A stretch of 64,000 nucleotides of DNA, taken from Paralichthys olivaceus (Eukaryota > Chordata > Actinopteri > Pleuronectiformes > Paralichthyidae). The first letter of the stretch is position 1, and each line of letters opens with the position of its first letter. The position numbers were made by a program, and so were the translations under genes. Shown in pieces: positions 34,106 through 62,790 of the stretch. The notes beneath the pieces were generated by a model that saw only the letters and a program-made list of their open reading frames with translations, made no database searches and had not been told where the DNA came from. The DNA lies in assembly GCF_024713975.1 (NCBI RefSeq), contig NC_091097.1:1199501-1263500 (forward strand), in the 5' to 3' direction.

Positions 34106-34342
34106 GAAGAAGAAGAGGTATCGATAGCGGATGGTTCGAAGTAAAAGTAAAGGAAGTAGAAGTAAAAGTAAAATGTTTTAAATTGATCGGTTTCATTTTG
34201 ACACTGCTTTCTGTTCTCTGCGCACAGGTTCAACTTCCTGTAGAAGGGACATTTTGAAGATCTTTGTCTTGACCAATCAGAGAGCTTCCCCACCACTGCC
34301 CCCCACTCCGCCGTGTCCGCCCGTTAACCCTCGCCAGGCATC

Positions 34343-35439
34343 ATGGGCACAGCGTTGTCGCTGTCCCCCAGCTACCGAAAGGCAGCGCTGTTTGAGGACG
34401 GCCCGGCCACGGTCGGCCACTACACAGCCGTCCAGAACAGCAAGAACGCGAAGGACGCCGCCGCAGCCGCAAAGTCCCTGAAACGGCCTTCCATTATCAG
34501 CGTGTTGCCATGGAAGCGAATCGTGGCTGTTTCGGCAAAGAGGAAGGGCTCCAAGAAGCTCCAGTCAGAGGGCGGGGACGGTGGGAAAGGAAGCTCTCCG
34601 GACGGACACGGCAACGCCAACTCAGCCTCCAACAGCCTGAAGCTGAAGAAGTCTCAGTCCTGCGCCAACCTTTCATCTTACACATCCAGCCAGGACCCGT
34701 CAGCCACCACCACCACTACCTCCTCACACCTGCCCATCTCCAAGACCCTGGTTAACGTAGCTGCTGTCGCTGCGAAGAAGAACTCCCTCACAGGCCCTGG
34801 GATCCAGCAGTCCACTGCAGCGGGCACGCCAAAACGTGTCATTGTCCAGGTAGGAACTTTTTTCTGTCGTTGAAGATTCGATAAATTGGGATATTTGAAA
34901 ACCTTCTATCATCATTACCCCAAACATTTCTCTTCCGTCTCTTTCAGGCCTCCACCAGTGAACTGATGCGCAGCCTGGGTGAGTTCCTGTGCCGTCGATG
35001 TTACAGACTCAAGCGTCTGTCCCCCACGGACCCGGTGCTGTGGCTGCGCAGCGTGGACCGCTCTCTGCTCCTGCAGGGCTGGCAGGATCAGGGCTTCATC
35101 ACTCCGGCCAACGTGGTCTTCCTCTACATGCTGTGCCGCGACGTGGTCTCTTCCGAGGTGGCCTCCGAGCGCGAGCTGCAGGCCTCGCTGCTCACCTGCC
35201 TCTACCTGTCCTACTCCTACATGGGCAACGAGATCTCCTACCCACTGAAGCCCTTCCTGGTGGAGGCGGAGAAGGAGGCCTTCTGGGACCGCTGCCTGGA
35301 GATCATCAACCGCATGAGTGGCAAGATGCTCCAGATCAACACCGACCCGCACTTCTTTACGCAGGTGTTTGCTGACCTGAAGAACGAGAGCAAGAAAGAG
35401 GAGGAGAAGACCAAACTCCTCATAGGCATCGACCGATAA
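34343..35439 (+). CDS. cdk5r1: cdk5r1, Cdk5 activator 1 (p35)
   Basis: Neuronal regulatory subunit that binds and activates Cdk5. It is membrane-anchored through N-myristoylation and acts in neuronal migration and cytoskeleton control. Coding exons are 34343-34849 and 34948-35439, split by a 98-bp GT-AG intron between VIVQ and ASTSEL. The joined frame gives 332 aa (human 307). The N-terminus [14 protein letters not shown] has the myristoylation glycine, followed by [13 protein letters not shown] and [14 protein letters not shown]. Residues from about 170 form the cyclin-like Cdk5-binding domain, with [37 protein letters not shown] and [19 protein letters not shown], ending LLIGIDR. The extra length is in an Ala-rich and a Gly/Ser/Thr-rich segment of the variable linker. 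Without splicing the first exon hits a stop shortly after the donor, so the intron is required. PSMD11-CDK5R1 adjacency matches human 17q11.2. Confidence 0.96.
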
Positions 35440-38139
35440 GAAGGAGACGGGAGGGGGGAAGAGAGGATGGATAGAAAGATGGATGGAGTTGATAGGTTGA
35501 TGTGAAGAATTGTAGTGATACCTTGGAGTAGAGCTGTTGTCTGGCGTCTCTACTGGTTTGTTATTCACCAAGTTTCTTGTTTGTTACTCAGAGCAAAGAG
35601 CTTCTGGGATTAAGGATAAATTATTTCATTGTGATATTGAGCCACATAAACACTCACAGGCTCTCAGACGGAGGTCGTTGGTTCTGGTCACGTTATTTGA
35701 CATGTTACATGTTCTGTACATTTTCACGAACAATGTAAAAGACAACACGGACAAGGCTGGGACACATTTGATCTCATGCCTGCACTTCAGGCTTCATGAT
35801 ATTTCATGAACGAGATGAGAGAAACAAGTATTTATCGTCTGTTTGCTGAGATCAGACATGAAATCTGATTCCTGTTAAAGTCCCGATTTGGGTTTAGAAA
35901 CGCCAGACAACACAGATTTACAGAACCAAGGGTGAACATTATTATAAATATAAGGAATATTGATATTGTGTGATAGCGTCCAGGCATTTTTGCTATAGGG
36001 AAATGTCAGCGTATTGAAAAATACAAATCACGCTGCATGAGGTCACCTCATATCTTCTTGCACATGACCACCCGCTTATTGCCAACTCCATTTTTACCTT
36101 GTCCCTTATTGTCCTGCCCGAGCTTATTGCACTCACCTACACTGGCTGCGAGACTTTAAGAGCATTAACTAATTCACCATAACCAGCCAGAATCTACCAG
36201 AACAAAACCAGTCTGCAAACTGGTCGGCAGACCGGACTGTGAAATTCACATCCTGATTAGGTGTAATCGTGCTGAAGCAGATTAATTGATTCGTTTTAGA
36301 TCAAGTTTAGAACTTAAAGGGGAACATGTGGGTTTATCCAGACACATCTGCTGTGAATTAGAAGATCACTCGTTTTATCAGATTAACGATCATTAAACGA
36401 GTTCTGCTGAAAGCTGTTTACTTTTACAAAAATATAAAGGGAAAATGCAATACTGACCCCTCTAGGGAAAACGAGGACTTACTTCATTCCTTCTTTTCCC
36501 CTGCACTTTGTCCTGCATTGGTGCTGTCCTGAAGGAAGACAGAAATAAGGTGCTTCACACTGTATGAATGATCGGCGGAGCTGAGTCATGGAGGACATGG
36601 ATCATGCGATCTGTCTGAACCAACAGCCACAAACCTCAGAATGAAAGATTCCAGATGTGCGAGGTCGGGGGCAGATGTGACCTTTCTTCCAAAGCATCGC
36701 TTCAGTGTCGCCGCTCAGCTCGAGGGACCCCTGTTCTCTCTCCTCCCCCCCTCGCCACTCATTTCTCCCCACTTCGACCTGGACGAACCGGTCAGTCTGG
36801 TCTGGTGCCGTCCAGCCCGGCTGTCCCATGTATACAGACTCTGTGGTCCGCTGACCCGACGGCTTAATATTCAGTTGTTTGATATGCATGTGTGCTTCTA
36901 TAGGTTTCCTAGCATGCTGCTTTGTGTTGGGCACACTGCACCACACGTTACAGAAGAGACTGAGCATTCACCGTGCTGAACCGCTGCGAGTCAGACTCCG
37001 TGATGTGACATCCACTCAGCTGATGGACGGATGGTTGAATCCACAGATTGCACATGAAGGCAAATCCAAACATTGGTCCTTTATCAAACCTGTCCTCTTG
37101 ATTCCAGGGTCTAAAAGATCCTTCAGGACTAAATTGTTTTCAAAAAATACAAAACAGGTTTTACAGCGAAACGTCCCCTTAACAGACGATTTTTAAATTA
37201 GGACACAGCTGCTCCAGATGTTTCCTGAGAGGAGATCCCCTGCTTTGATGATGTCACATCACCAAGTCTGCCATGTTAGAAAAGCTCTGCCTTCTCACGC
37301 GGGGCAGAGATCTTGTGCCATATCGTTCTAAAGACTCGTTATTTCGTACAAAAAAACAAAACAAAGGAAATACAAAGAAACATGAGCCAACTCAAAGTCT
37401 GTGACGGCTGAAGAAGAGAGACTCTCCTGGAGAAACCTTTTCACAGTGTTGTTGTATCAGGTATCAGATCTGTGGACCAGAAGAGAGACTTTGTTCAGAG
37501 TGATGTTAATGCGCAGGGAAAGTTTATGTGCCACAAAATGTAACTTGTAAGAGTCGGGGGGGGGGGAAGCCGGAGCACTCAGCGTTGTGTTTTCGAGTTT
37601 ATTAATTTTTGGTCTGATGTGAAAATGAAGAATCAAAGTATTGAGGAAGCAGAATGATGCCTGTTCAGAGCTGCTGTCTCCACATGAGAGGTGATTTCAC
37701 TCTGGTTGTGTTCCGATAACAAAGCGACTGGGCTGCAGTAGATACCACGCTGTTAAAAACTAACATGTAGCCTCGATCCAGAGTCCGACCTCATGAGACA
37801 AATATGCACATGAAGAATGAATCCACGGGAAACGAGCTTGTTGGCACATCCGTCCTCCGAGCTGTTTCTGACGGGCTGAACAGTCCATAAGTAGCATCCC
37901 TCCGAGTCCCAACACGACTGTTGAATAATTCTTCTTTAGTTTGTGCTGTTATTTGGGGGTGAGAACGTAAATATCCCTGCAGGTTAACAGAATCATTTAA
38001 AGGTGCTGTGTGTATGTTTTCTCCAGTTCAGCATCAAACTTCATGACTGTGGGAGCCGTCTCTTCTCGAGGAACGCAACGCCAATCTTAACCATTGCTTT
38101 GCTTCTATTTCTACCGTTCTGTCGCTGTGACTCAATTCA

Positions 38140-38415
38140 GAGGCTGCATCCTTCAGGGGCTGCATCCTTCAGAGGCTGCATCCTTCAGGGGCTGCATCCT
38201 TAAGAAGCTGCATCCTTAAAAAGCTGCATCCTTAAGAAGCTGCATCCTTAAAAAGCTGCATCCTTAAGAAGCTGCATCCTTCAGAGGCTGCATCCTTCAG
38301 AGGCTGCATCCTTAAAATGCTGCATCCTTCAGGGGCTGCATCCTTAAAAGGTTGCATCCTTAAGAAGCTGCATCCTTAAGAAGCTGCATCCTTAAGAAGC
38401 TGCATCCTTCAGAGG
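38140..38415. repeat. 16-bp minisatellite, about 17 copies
   Basis: Contiguous copies of gctgcatccttaagaa, with variants ending cagagg, cagggg, aaaaag or aaaatg. Each copy retains gctgcatcctt. Confidence 0.93.
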
Positions 38416-40304
38416 CTACATTTGAAGACAGTGACAGCAATAAGGATGGGACAAGCTGTTGATGCTTATCATGATTTCTTCTGTAGACCAGAACATCATT
38501 TCAGTTTGGTGTTTGTGGTCGACACGGCCCACGAAGGTCGCCTCCTTCAGGTGCCGGGTAGACTGCGTCCTTCGAAGAATGCAGCCTCTGAAGCTCATTA
38601 TTTAATTTATTTAAGTTAGCGTGCTGTCCTTATCAGATTCCAACAGAGAGACGCTGTAGCCGCCAGTCTGTCCAGAGGAAGTAGCACTGATCAGAGGACA
38701 GAACATAACTCTTTGTCTTTTAAACACTTGCTGAGGGTCTTGGCGAGCGACCGCCGCCAGCAGCAAGACTGCACGTTTGGCGACAGAGAAAATTTACATA
38801 AAGCAACTTTAAAGGTGAAATTGAAAGAAGTCTGAGTTGATGAAACCTAAATTCTTCGTCCAGGGAGGATGATTGCTTTTGTTGAAATCAAGAACTCATA
38901 CTTGTTGGTTCTTGTGGTGAATCTCAACATTCATTGTTCATTAAGCCACAGATCCTTTAGTTCCCGCTCCTGTTGCTCTGATTTACTGATTTTCTCTCTA
39001 ACAATGGCTCCTTGACTTCAGGCTGAGGCCGAACAATCAGCCTCTTTGTTTGTCCTTGTCATCAACCTAATATTTGCCCAGTGAGTTGGTTGAAATGTGT
39101 CCTGATGACGTCCCTTTGGTTTCCGTCTCACACAGTTGACAATGATTTGAAAAGGCTCCTAAACATGCACCAGATTCCTGCTGAGAGACTGAAGCTGAGT
39201 CGCAGGTTTAAAACATCAGCAGCGTCACCAGAGATTCGTTCAGACGACAGGACAATGTAAAGAAACATGTTGTTCTCGTTCTGCAGCTTCGAACAAATGA
39301 ATCCTGAATTATTCTGACTACGATTCACAAATATCAGGGCAGAGCTGCAAACATTAGCCGAACCTCTGATAGCGTCCAGGATTGTCTCCAGTTGTGAACA
39401 GGGCTTTTTTTAATGTAACCACTAACCCCACACAAATGAATGAATGTGCCCCTGAGCCCTGCAGGTAATTAACGACAGGTACAGTGAGCCAGTCAGAGCG
39501 GATTCAAACCCACGGCTTCGTCCAAACGGCACTTTTACTCTCACGGTTTTAGAAAAGCTGACAAAGACAACAACGTGCTGCGAACTCTTGAGATGTGTTC
39601 TTACTTCTTACGACAGCAACAAGCAAACCGCCTCTAACGTTTAGCTACGATTGCTAATCTCTAACAGGTCGATGTTAAAGAACACTCAATTCTACTCTTC
39701 TCACCCACACACACACACACATATTAAGATATACATTGATTATTCATCATGTGGACGACAGCTTTTGACAGACAAGAGGAGTTCTGGTGTTTTTCTCTGT
39801 GAAACAAAAGAACTGATGAGCGAACGTCCCGACATTCGAAGCTGCTTCAGTTCGGACCTTCCAGCTGCGCAGACGCAGAGACGAGGAAGCGAGCGGTCGG
39901 TCTCCTCCTCTACATCCTCTCATCGTCGACCGACCCATAACGATGTGCCATATTTTATCTTGCAACACGTACAAGACGAAAAAACTATCGTGTAACATGT
40001 GAAGTTTATGGTGATGATGACAAAGTTATTGCAGTTTTTTCTTCCTTTTCATTTGTGAATCATGTTGTGCAAACGAGAATCTTTGTGGAACAAAAGTCAA
40101 GGCTACTAGTGACACTAGAGTGCTGATGCTGCAGTCTGTTACCATGTGGATGTATGAATATGTATGTGAGACATAAGAATCATTTGATCAACTGTTACAG
40201 GTACTTTATATAAAAACCTTTACAAGCACGGTCGTTCCTCCTTTCTTTCCACGTGATTTTACACAAAGATGCAGGGGTCAGCACAAACGCTTCATCTTAA
40301 AGAA

Positions 40305-40475
40305 CGTTCCTGGTTCGAATCCCGGTTCGGACAGAGTCCTTCTGTGTGGACTTCACATGTTCTCCCCACGTCTGCATTGGTTTTCTTGGATTCTCCAGTT
40401 TCTTGCCACATCCTCAAAGCGTGCCGTCTGGGGTTAGGTTAGTCGGAGGCTCTAAAAATTGTGTGAGCGCTGAAA
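40305..40475 (+). mobile_element. tRNA-derived SINE copy
   Basis: Starts with ctggttcgaatcccggttcg (B-box-like), continues tccttctgtgtggacttcac and ttctccagtttcttgccaca, and ends near ggttaggttagtcggaggct. This is the same family as the copies in nsf introns near 54.6 and 57.5 kb. Confidence 0.65.
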
Positions 40476-40615
40476 GGTCAAAGTAAATTTTGACTCCAGA
40501 GGAGATGAAAGTTAAATGTTATTCATTACATCATCGATCAGATTCATTTCTGTGACTCATGAATTTTTTTCAGCTGCAGAGCGGACGACTCGTTGGCTGC
40601 ATCGTGTTGGCGCTG

Positions 40616-40785
40616 ACACAAAGACTGAGGGTTGTGTTGAGATAGAATTCACATGTGAACACAAAGACTGAGGGTTGTGTTGAGATAGAATTCACATGTG
40701 AACACAAAGACTGAGGGTTGTGTTGAGATAGAATTCACATGTGAACACAAAGACTGAGGGTTGTGTTGAGATAGAATTCACATTC
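40616..40785. repeat. 43-bp tandem repeat, four near-perfect copies
   Basis: Copies start at 40616, 40659, 40702 and 40745, each beginning acacaaagactgagggttgt and containing gatagaattcacatgtg. They are practically identical, so the expansion is recent. Confidence 0.95.
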
Positions 40786-41352
40786 ACACATTAAGACTTT
40801 CATTAGAACAATGTACTGTTGCTGTCCATGGTGCTGAATGTGCTCCTCTCTCAGCCACCAGGGGGCGTGCTGCAGTTAAATCTTGTCTTGTTCAGCATCT
40901 CTTCATAGTTTTGCCTTCAGTTCTGCTGAACATGATATTTCTCTCAGGTTCACGTGGTTCTGGTTTCAGCCGGATTTCATCACCGGAGCACCAGAGTGAA
41001 CCATCCCAGCCCCGCCCCCTCTCACATGAAGGGACCTGGTCTGTACAGGAGGGGGCGCTGTCCTCGATGCTGAGGAGACAAAACAATATATATATATATT
41101 TTTTTTTAGTTTTAAGTTTGGTTGAGTTCATTGAAAAGATGAAATAAAAACATTTGTTGAATCACCAAATTGTTTCAATGAATCATCAGCAACATAAAGA
41201 AAAAATAAATATAATCATAAATATTCAGTCACTTAAATTTGACAAACATAGGATGAGTGTGTTTGTGTGACTTTTTTAATTTTACCTTTTAATAATATTT
41301 GAAACAAACTGAACTGATTGGACAGCGTGTGGTGCAAAGGCTCATGGGACAT

Positions 41353-41425
41353 GAATGTGTGTTGATGTCGCCTCGTGTGTATTTTGAATGTGTGTTGATG
41401 TCGCCTCGTGTGTATTTTGAATGTG
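41353..41425. repeat. 33-bp tandem duplicate
   Basis: Two identical copies of a unit containing tgttgatgtcgcctcgtgtg, upstream of the nsf promoter. Confidence 0.9.
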
Positions 41426-41699
41426 TGTGTGCTCAGGGTGGTTTTCTTCAGTGAGATCCAGTCACTGTTGATTTAAAGCTTAATTAACTCTCCTGACGTC
41501 ACAGACTTAATTGGCTCATCAGAACCTGCAGATGTTCTTCATCAGAACCAAACTCTCTCGGCCTCTTGTTCTCCACAGTCACGTCCTCTGTCGCCACTGT
41601 GCGTGTCGGCCTCTCACGCACGCCACATGTTCTCCCACCTCTGTCAAATCTCCCACGTGAGGAGGAGTGATCCGACCCATCCTCACGCACGAGCCTTCC

Positions 41700-41853
41700 G
41701 CCGTCGGCGCGCTTCCGCCTCGCTCAGCCAATCAGAGCGAGGTGCGCTGCTGCCTATAAAGCCCATCTGCTGCCTGGCTCATCAGCTCCCTGTCCCCGCT
41801 GTCCTGCGACCCACCGACCCGAGCTGCAGGCCTGTTCCACCGCGACCGTGAAG
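41700..41853 (+). promoter_or_regulatory. nsf promoter and 5' UTR
   Basis: A CCAAT box at 41728-41732 (cagccaatcagagcg) and a TATA box TATAAA at 41755-41760, spaced about 25 bp apart, lie about 100-125 bp upstream of the nsf ATG at 41854. The TATA-to-ATG spacing predicts a short leader of about 65-70 nt. Confidence 0.7.
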
Positions 41854-59414
<17,561 letters not shown>

Positions 59415-59595
59415 GAGAATGAAACGAGCGTCTTGCCATCAACAAACCAATCCATGGGACTAAACGAGGAAGAGGAGGAGGAGGAGGAGGAGAAGAGATC
59501 TTCCTCCGTTCTATTCACCTACTGATCTGTCCATCTGAATACACTCCAAGTCTGTGAGAGGAACACAGCAGTCCTCTTTGTCTCAGCATGTTTCC

Positions 59596-59629
<34 letters not shown>

Positions 59630-60600
59630 CCCCCCGCATCCGTGTCCTCCTCTTCCTCATCTTCGTCATCAATCGCTGACAATATCCCCAGCAGACCCCT
59701 GGAGGTCACACACTGGTATAAACCTGTCATCTGTAAAGACGTTGCAATAGATGATTGTAAAAAGTGCTGTTTTGTGCATCGTGCATTAAGAAGAGTTGTG
59801 TGTTTTAATCTGTAGTATTCGATGTATTTGTTGCGTATCTCTTGTTTAGCTAAAGGTAGTCGTTGTCAGTACTGTAGCACATGTATCCTCACACACGAGA
59901 GCAGTATAAACAACACATCCAAGTCCTGAAGCCATCAGAATACTACGACTATACGAGAGGCTTTTAGTGAAAGTGTAGTGGCTGTAAAAAGACGCTGTCC
60001 ATGTGTAAATGTACTCCCTTTAAATATACAGTATGTCCACGTTCTGTAAATAGTATATATAGACAAAAGGTATATCTAAAAACGATATAAATGAGGTTTT
60101 AAGTCTATTTGGTACTTTATCAGTATATGATTCTTCTTCCCCGTCGCTCCGGAGATGTTGGCTGTGGTAGTGAAAGTGATTGTTGGGTAGTTGGTCTGTC
60201 TGTGTGCGTTGCGTACAGTACAGTGTAGCTGCGGCATCATCAGTGTTAACAAACAAAAAAAACTACAAATCGAATTTAAAAAAACTGCACTTTTAACTTC
60301 GACTCAAAAAAAAAAACCCTTTAGTACTTATCTCATCTGTGGGGACTGGAGCTCGTGTTCACTCGTGTGCATGTGTGAGGAACTAAATGCTGCATGTGTG
60401 TGTGCGTGTGTGTGCGTGTGTGTGCATCTGAATCCAGGTTTTGACGGTTGATGGTTAATTTCTTCCTCATGTCACGTGTTCAGTGATCATCCACAGTTTT
60501 CCTGTTTCGTTCTGACCATTGTCGACGTACGTGCGTGTAAATATATTTGTCAACATGCAGATGTATTATTGCAATAAAAAAAAAAAACACACAGATGCAC
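59415..60600 (+). other. nsf 3' UTR
   Basis: Sequence after the TAG at 59412-59414. It contains a GGA tract near 59470, a run of 32 C at 59597-59628, and AT-rich sequence ending in AATAAA at 60573-60578 followed by A-rich DNA. The polyA signal downstream supports 59393-59414 as a real last coding exon. Confidence 0.6.
60573..60578 (+). terminator. nsf polyadenylation signal
   Basis: AATAAA in gcaataaaaaaa, about 1.16 kb downstream of the nsf TAG. It is the best placed plus-strand hexamer I found. Confidence 0.55.
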
Positions 60601-60775
60601 AAGAAAAAGACTCGTCCGTCCTCTGGTGTGGTCTCATTTATTTCTTCACCCGTCTGCAGCTTCGTGCTCAATGTTCTCCGTCTCTCAGCTGTGTCTGATC
60701 TCCACCGGCTCCTGAGGGGAACGTCCGGCTCTGTAGCCGCTAAGTGCTCCACCATGTTCACCAGCTACTCTCTGG

Positions 60776-60813
<38 letters not shown>

Positions 60814-61719
60814 TTTGGTGCCAGGCAGCTTGTGTGAAGTGGCTTTTTAGAGAGTCCACAGAAAGTAAGTGCAGCTGAGGGGGGGGGGGGGGGGGGGGGG
60901 AGTTGTAAATAAAGATGGACGACACATCTCCACCTCCTCCCACCATCCGCAGATGAATCCAGAACATCCTGGATCCAAACACTGGCGTCTTCTGCATTTG
61001 GAGTCTGTGCGGTACAGTGACTCGACCAATCGCCTGTCAATCATCTACGTATAGCATCAAATCACTAATTGATACCAAACTTACTGGAGCATGCATCAGT
61101 CTGATAAAACCTCAAACTTAAATAACAGAAACCATCTTTTAAGAGAATGTGAATGTACTTTTCGTCCATGTCCCATCTGCCAACGTGGAGGAGGCAGGGT
61201 CACTGATTTAACTAGCGATGCTCTGGCTTCACTTTATGGACGCTGCCACGTCGGCCATCTTTGTTGACAGTGTGTTGGTGGTGAAGTCGAACAGAATAAA
61301 GTTTATTCTTTTGTTAAACTATAAGAATAAAGTTTATTTCTATAGAGCATTTAAAACCACAGTCACAAGGTGCTTCACAAAATAAATCTGTGGTCACAGC
61401 AGCCACAGGCTAACCAGTCGCTCTCAGCATCTTTATTTGTCAGAGCACAAACAGAGAAACTAAAGACAAAGCGACCGGCCGTTTGTGCTCTGCAGCTCAG
61501 CTCTGTCTCTTCTCCTTCACGAGTGTCTCCCTCGTTCACCAGGAGCTGCTCTGAGCCTCCACAATAAAACCAGAGCCAGTGGTCTGAGTTTCAAATAAAC
61601 CAAAGTTGTGAGATGTGAAGTGGAGCCAGATCATTGCAGGTGAATCTGTGTTTGTGTGGATATTTATAGAGTCTTGTTGTTTTCTATCAGAACCCAGAGT
61701 CTGACTGATGAGATAAGAA
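60600..61719. other. interval after nsf
   Basis: Contains (TG)n at 60778-60811 and a 22-base G run at 60879-60900. The rest is unique sequence in which I recognise no gene. Confidence 0.6.
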
Positions 61720-62430
61720 GCTTCTGAATGTTTCTAAATGTTTCTAAATGTTTCTAAATGTTTCTGAATGTTAGTGAATGTTTCTAAATGCTTCTGAATG
61801 TTGCTTAATGTGTCTTAATGCTTCTGAATGTTAGTGAATGTTGCTTTATGTTTCTAATTGTTTCTTTCAAAATGTTTCTAAATGTTTCTGAACGTTTCAG
61901 AATGTTTCTAAATGTTTCTTTCTGAATGTTTCTGAATGTTTCTAAATGTTTCTGAATGTTTCTGAATGTTTCTAAATGTTCCTGAATGTTTCTAAATGTT
62001 TCTAAATGTTTCTTTCTAAATGTTTCTAAATGTTTCTTACTGAATGTTTCTAAATGTTTCTAAATGTTTCTAAATGTTCCTGAATGTTCCTAAATGTTTC
62101 TAAATGTTTCTTTCTAAATGTTTCTAAATGTTTCTAAATGTTTCTAAATGTTCCTGAATGTTTCTAAATGTTTCTTTCTAAATGTTTCTAAATGTTTCTA
62201 AATGTGTCTTAATGTTTCTAAATGTTTCTTTCTGAATGTTTCTAAATGTTTCTAAATGTTTCTAAATGTTCCTGAATGTTTCTAAATGTTTCTTTCTAAA
62301 TGTTTCTAAATGTTTCTAAATGTGTCTTAATGTTTCTAAATGTTTCTTTCTGAATGTTTCTAAATGTTTCTTAATGTTTCTAAATGTTTCTAAATGTTTC
62401 TAAATGTTTCTAAATGTTCCTGAATGTTTC
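61720..62430. repeat. 10-bp minisatellite (aaatgtttct)n
   Basis: About 700 bp of ten-base units aaatgtttct, with gaatgtttct, aaatgttcct and tgtctt variants. Insertions of ttct recur at intervals in a longer block, indicating higher-order duplication. Confidence 0.95.
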
Positions 62431-62479
62431 AGAATAAAACAAACGGTCCCTTTAATGATCCGTGATTATGCAACCCCAC

Positions 62480-62790
62480 CCCCCTACCCCCTCTGGGCGG
62501 GACAGTACCGCCTGTGGCCGGTGGAGGACGCTGCAGAGCCTGGTGGTGAATCATCCAAGCGGCGGCTCCGCGGCTCCTGACCCGCATTCACCCGCACTGT
62601 ACCGGCAGGGGAGGGAGCAGCGAGCACCGGGAGCAGAACCAGCGAACTCTTCCCCCCGCGCACCGTCTCCATGGCTCTCCGGGAGGTCTCCGGCGGCGCC
62701 CCGGGCTCCACTCACCTGACAGCGGACTGAGAGCAGGGCCGGCACCGGGAGGAGGAAGCCAGCGACGCCGCGGCAGAGACGGTAAAAACA
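62480..62790. promoter_or_regulatory. GC-rich, CpG-containing putative promoter or first exon
   Basis: An abrupt change from AT-rich repeat to GC-rich sequence with many CG dinucleotides. A plausible plus-strand donor, gagacg|gtaaaaac, lies near 62780. It could be the noncoding first exon of the next gene to the right. Open frames on both strands here match no family I recognise. Confidence 0.3.

Larger units (their letters stand above)
35440..41700. other. cdk5r1-nsf interval
   Basis: About 6.3 kb. The left part is probably the cdk5r1 3' UTR, whose end I cannot place. It contains a 16-bp minisatellite (38140-38415), a SINE at about 40305-40475, a 43-bp fourfold repeat (40616-40785) and a 33-bp duplicate (41353-41425). 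No coding exon was recognised; the open frames near 36.6-37.2 kb show no family features. Confidence 0.65.

Noticed and set aside
34915-35571. 218-aa minus-strand open frame
   Set aside because: It is antisense to the second coding exon of cdk5r1, where high GC at third codon positions removes stops.
36602-37196. Overlapping open frames of about 110-120 aa between cdk5r1 and nsf
   Set aside because: No family features and no splice partners were found, and they overlap on both strands. Probably 3' UTR or intergenic DNA.
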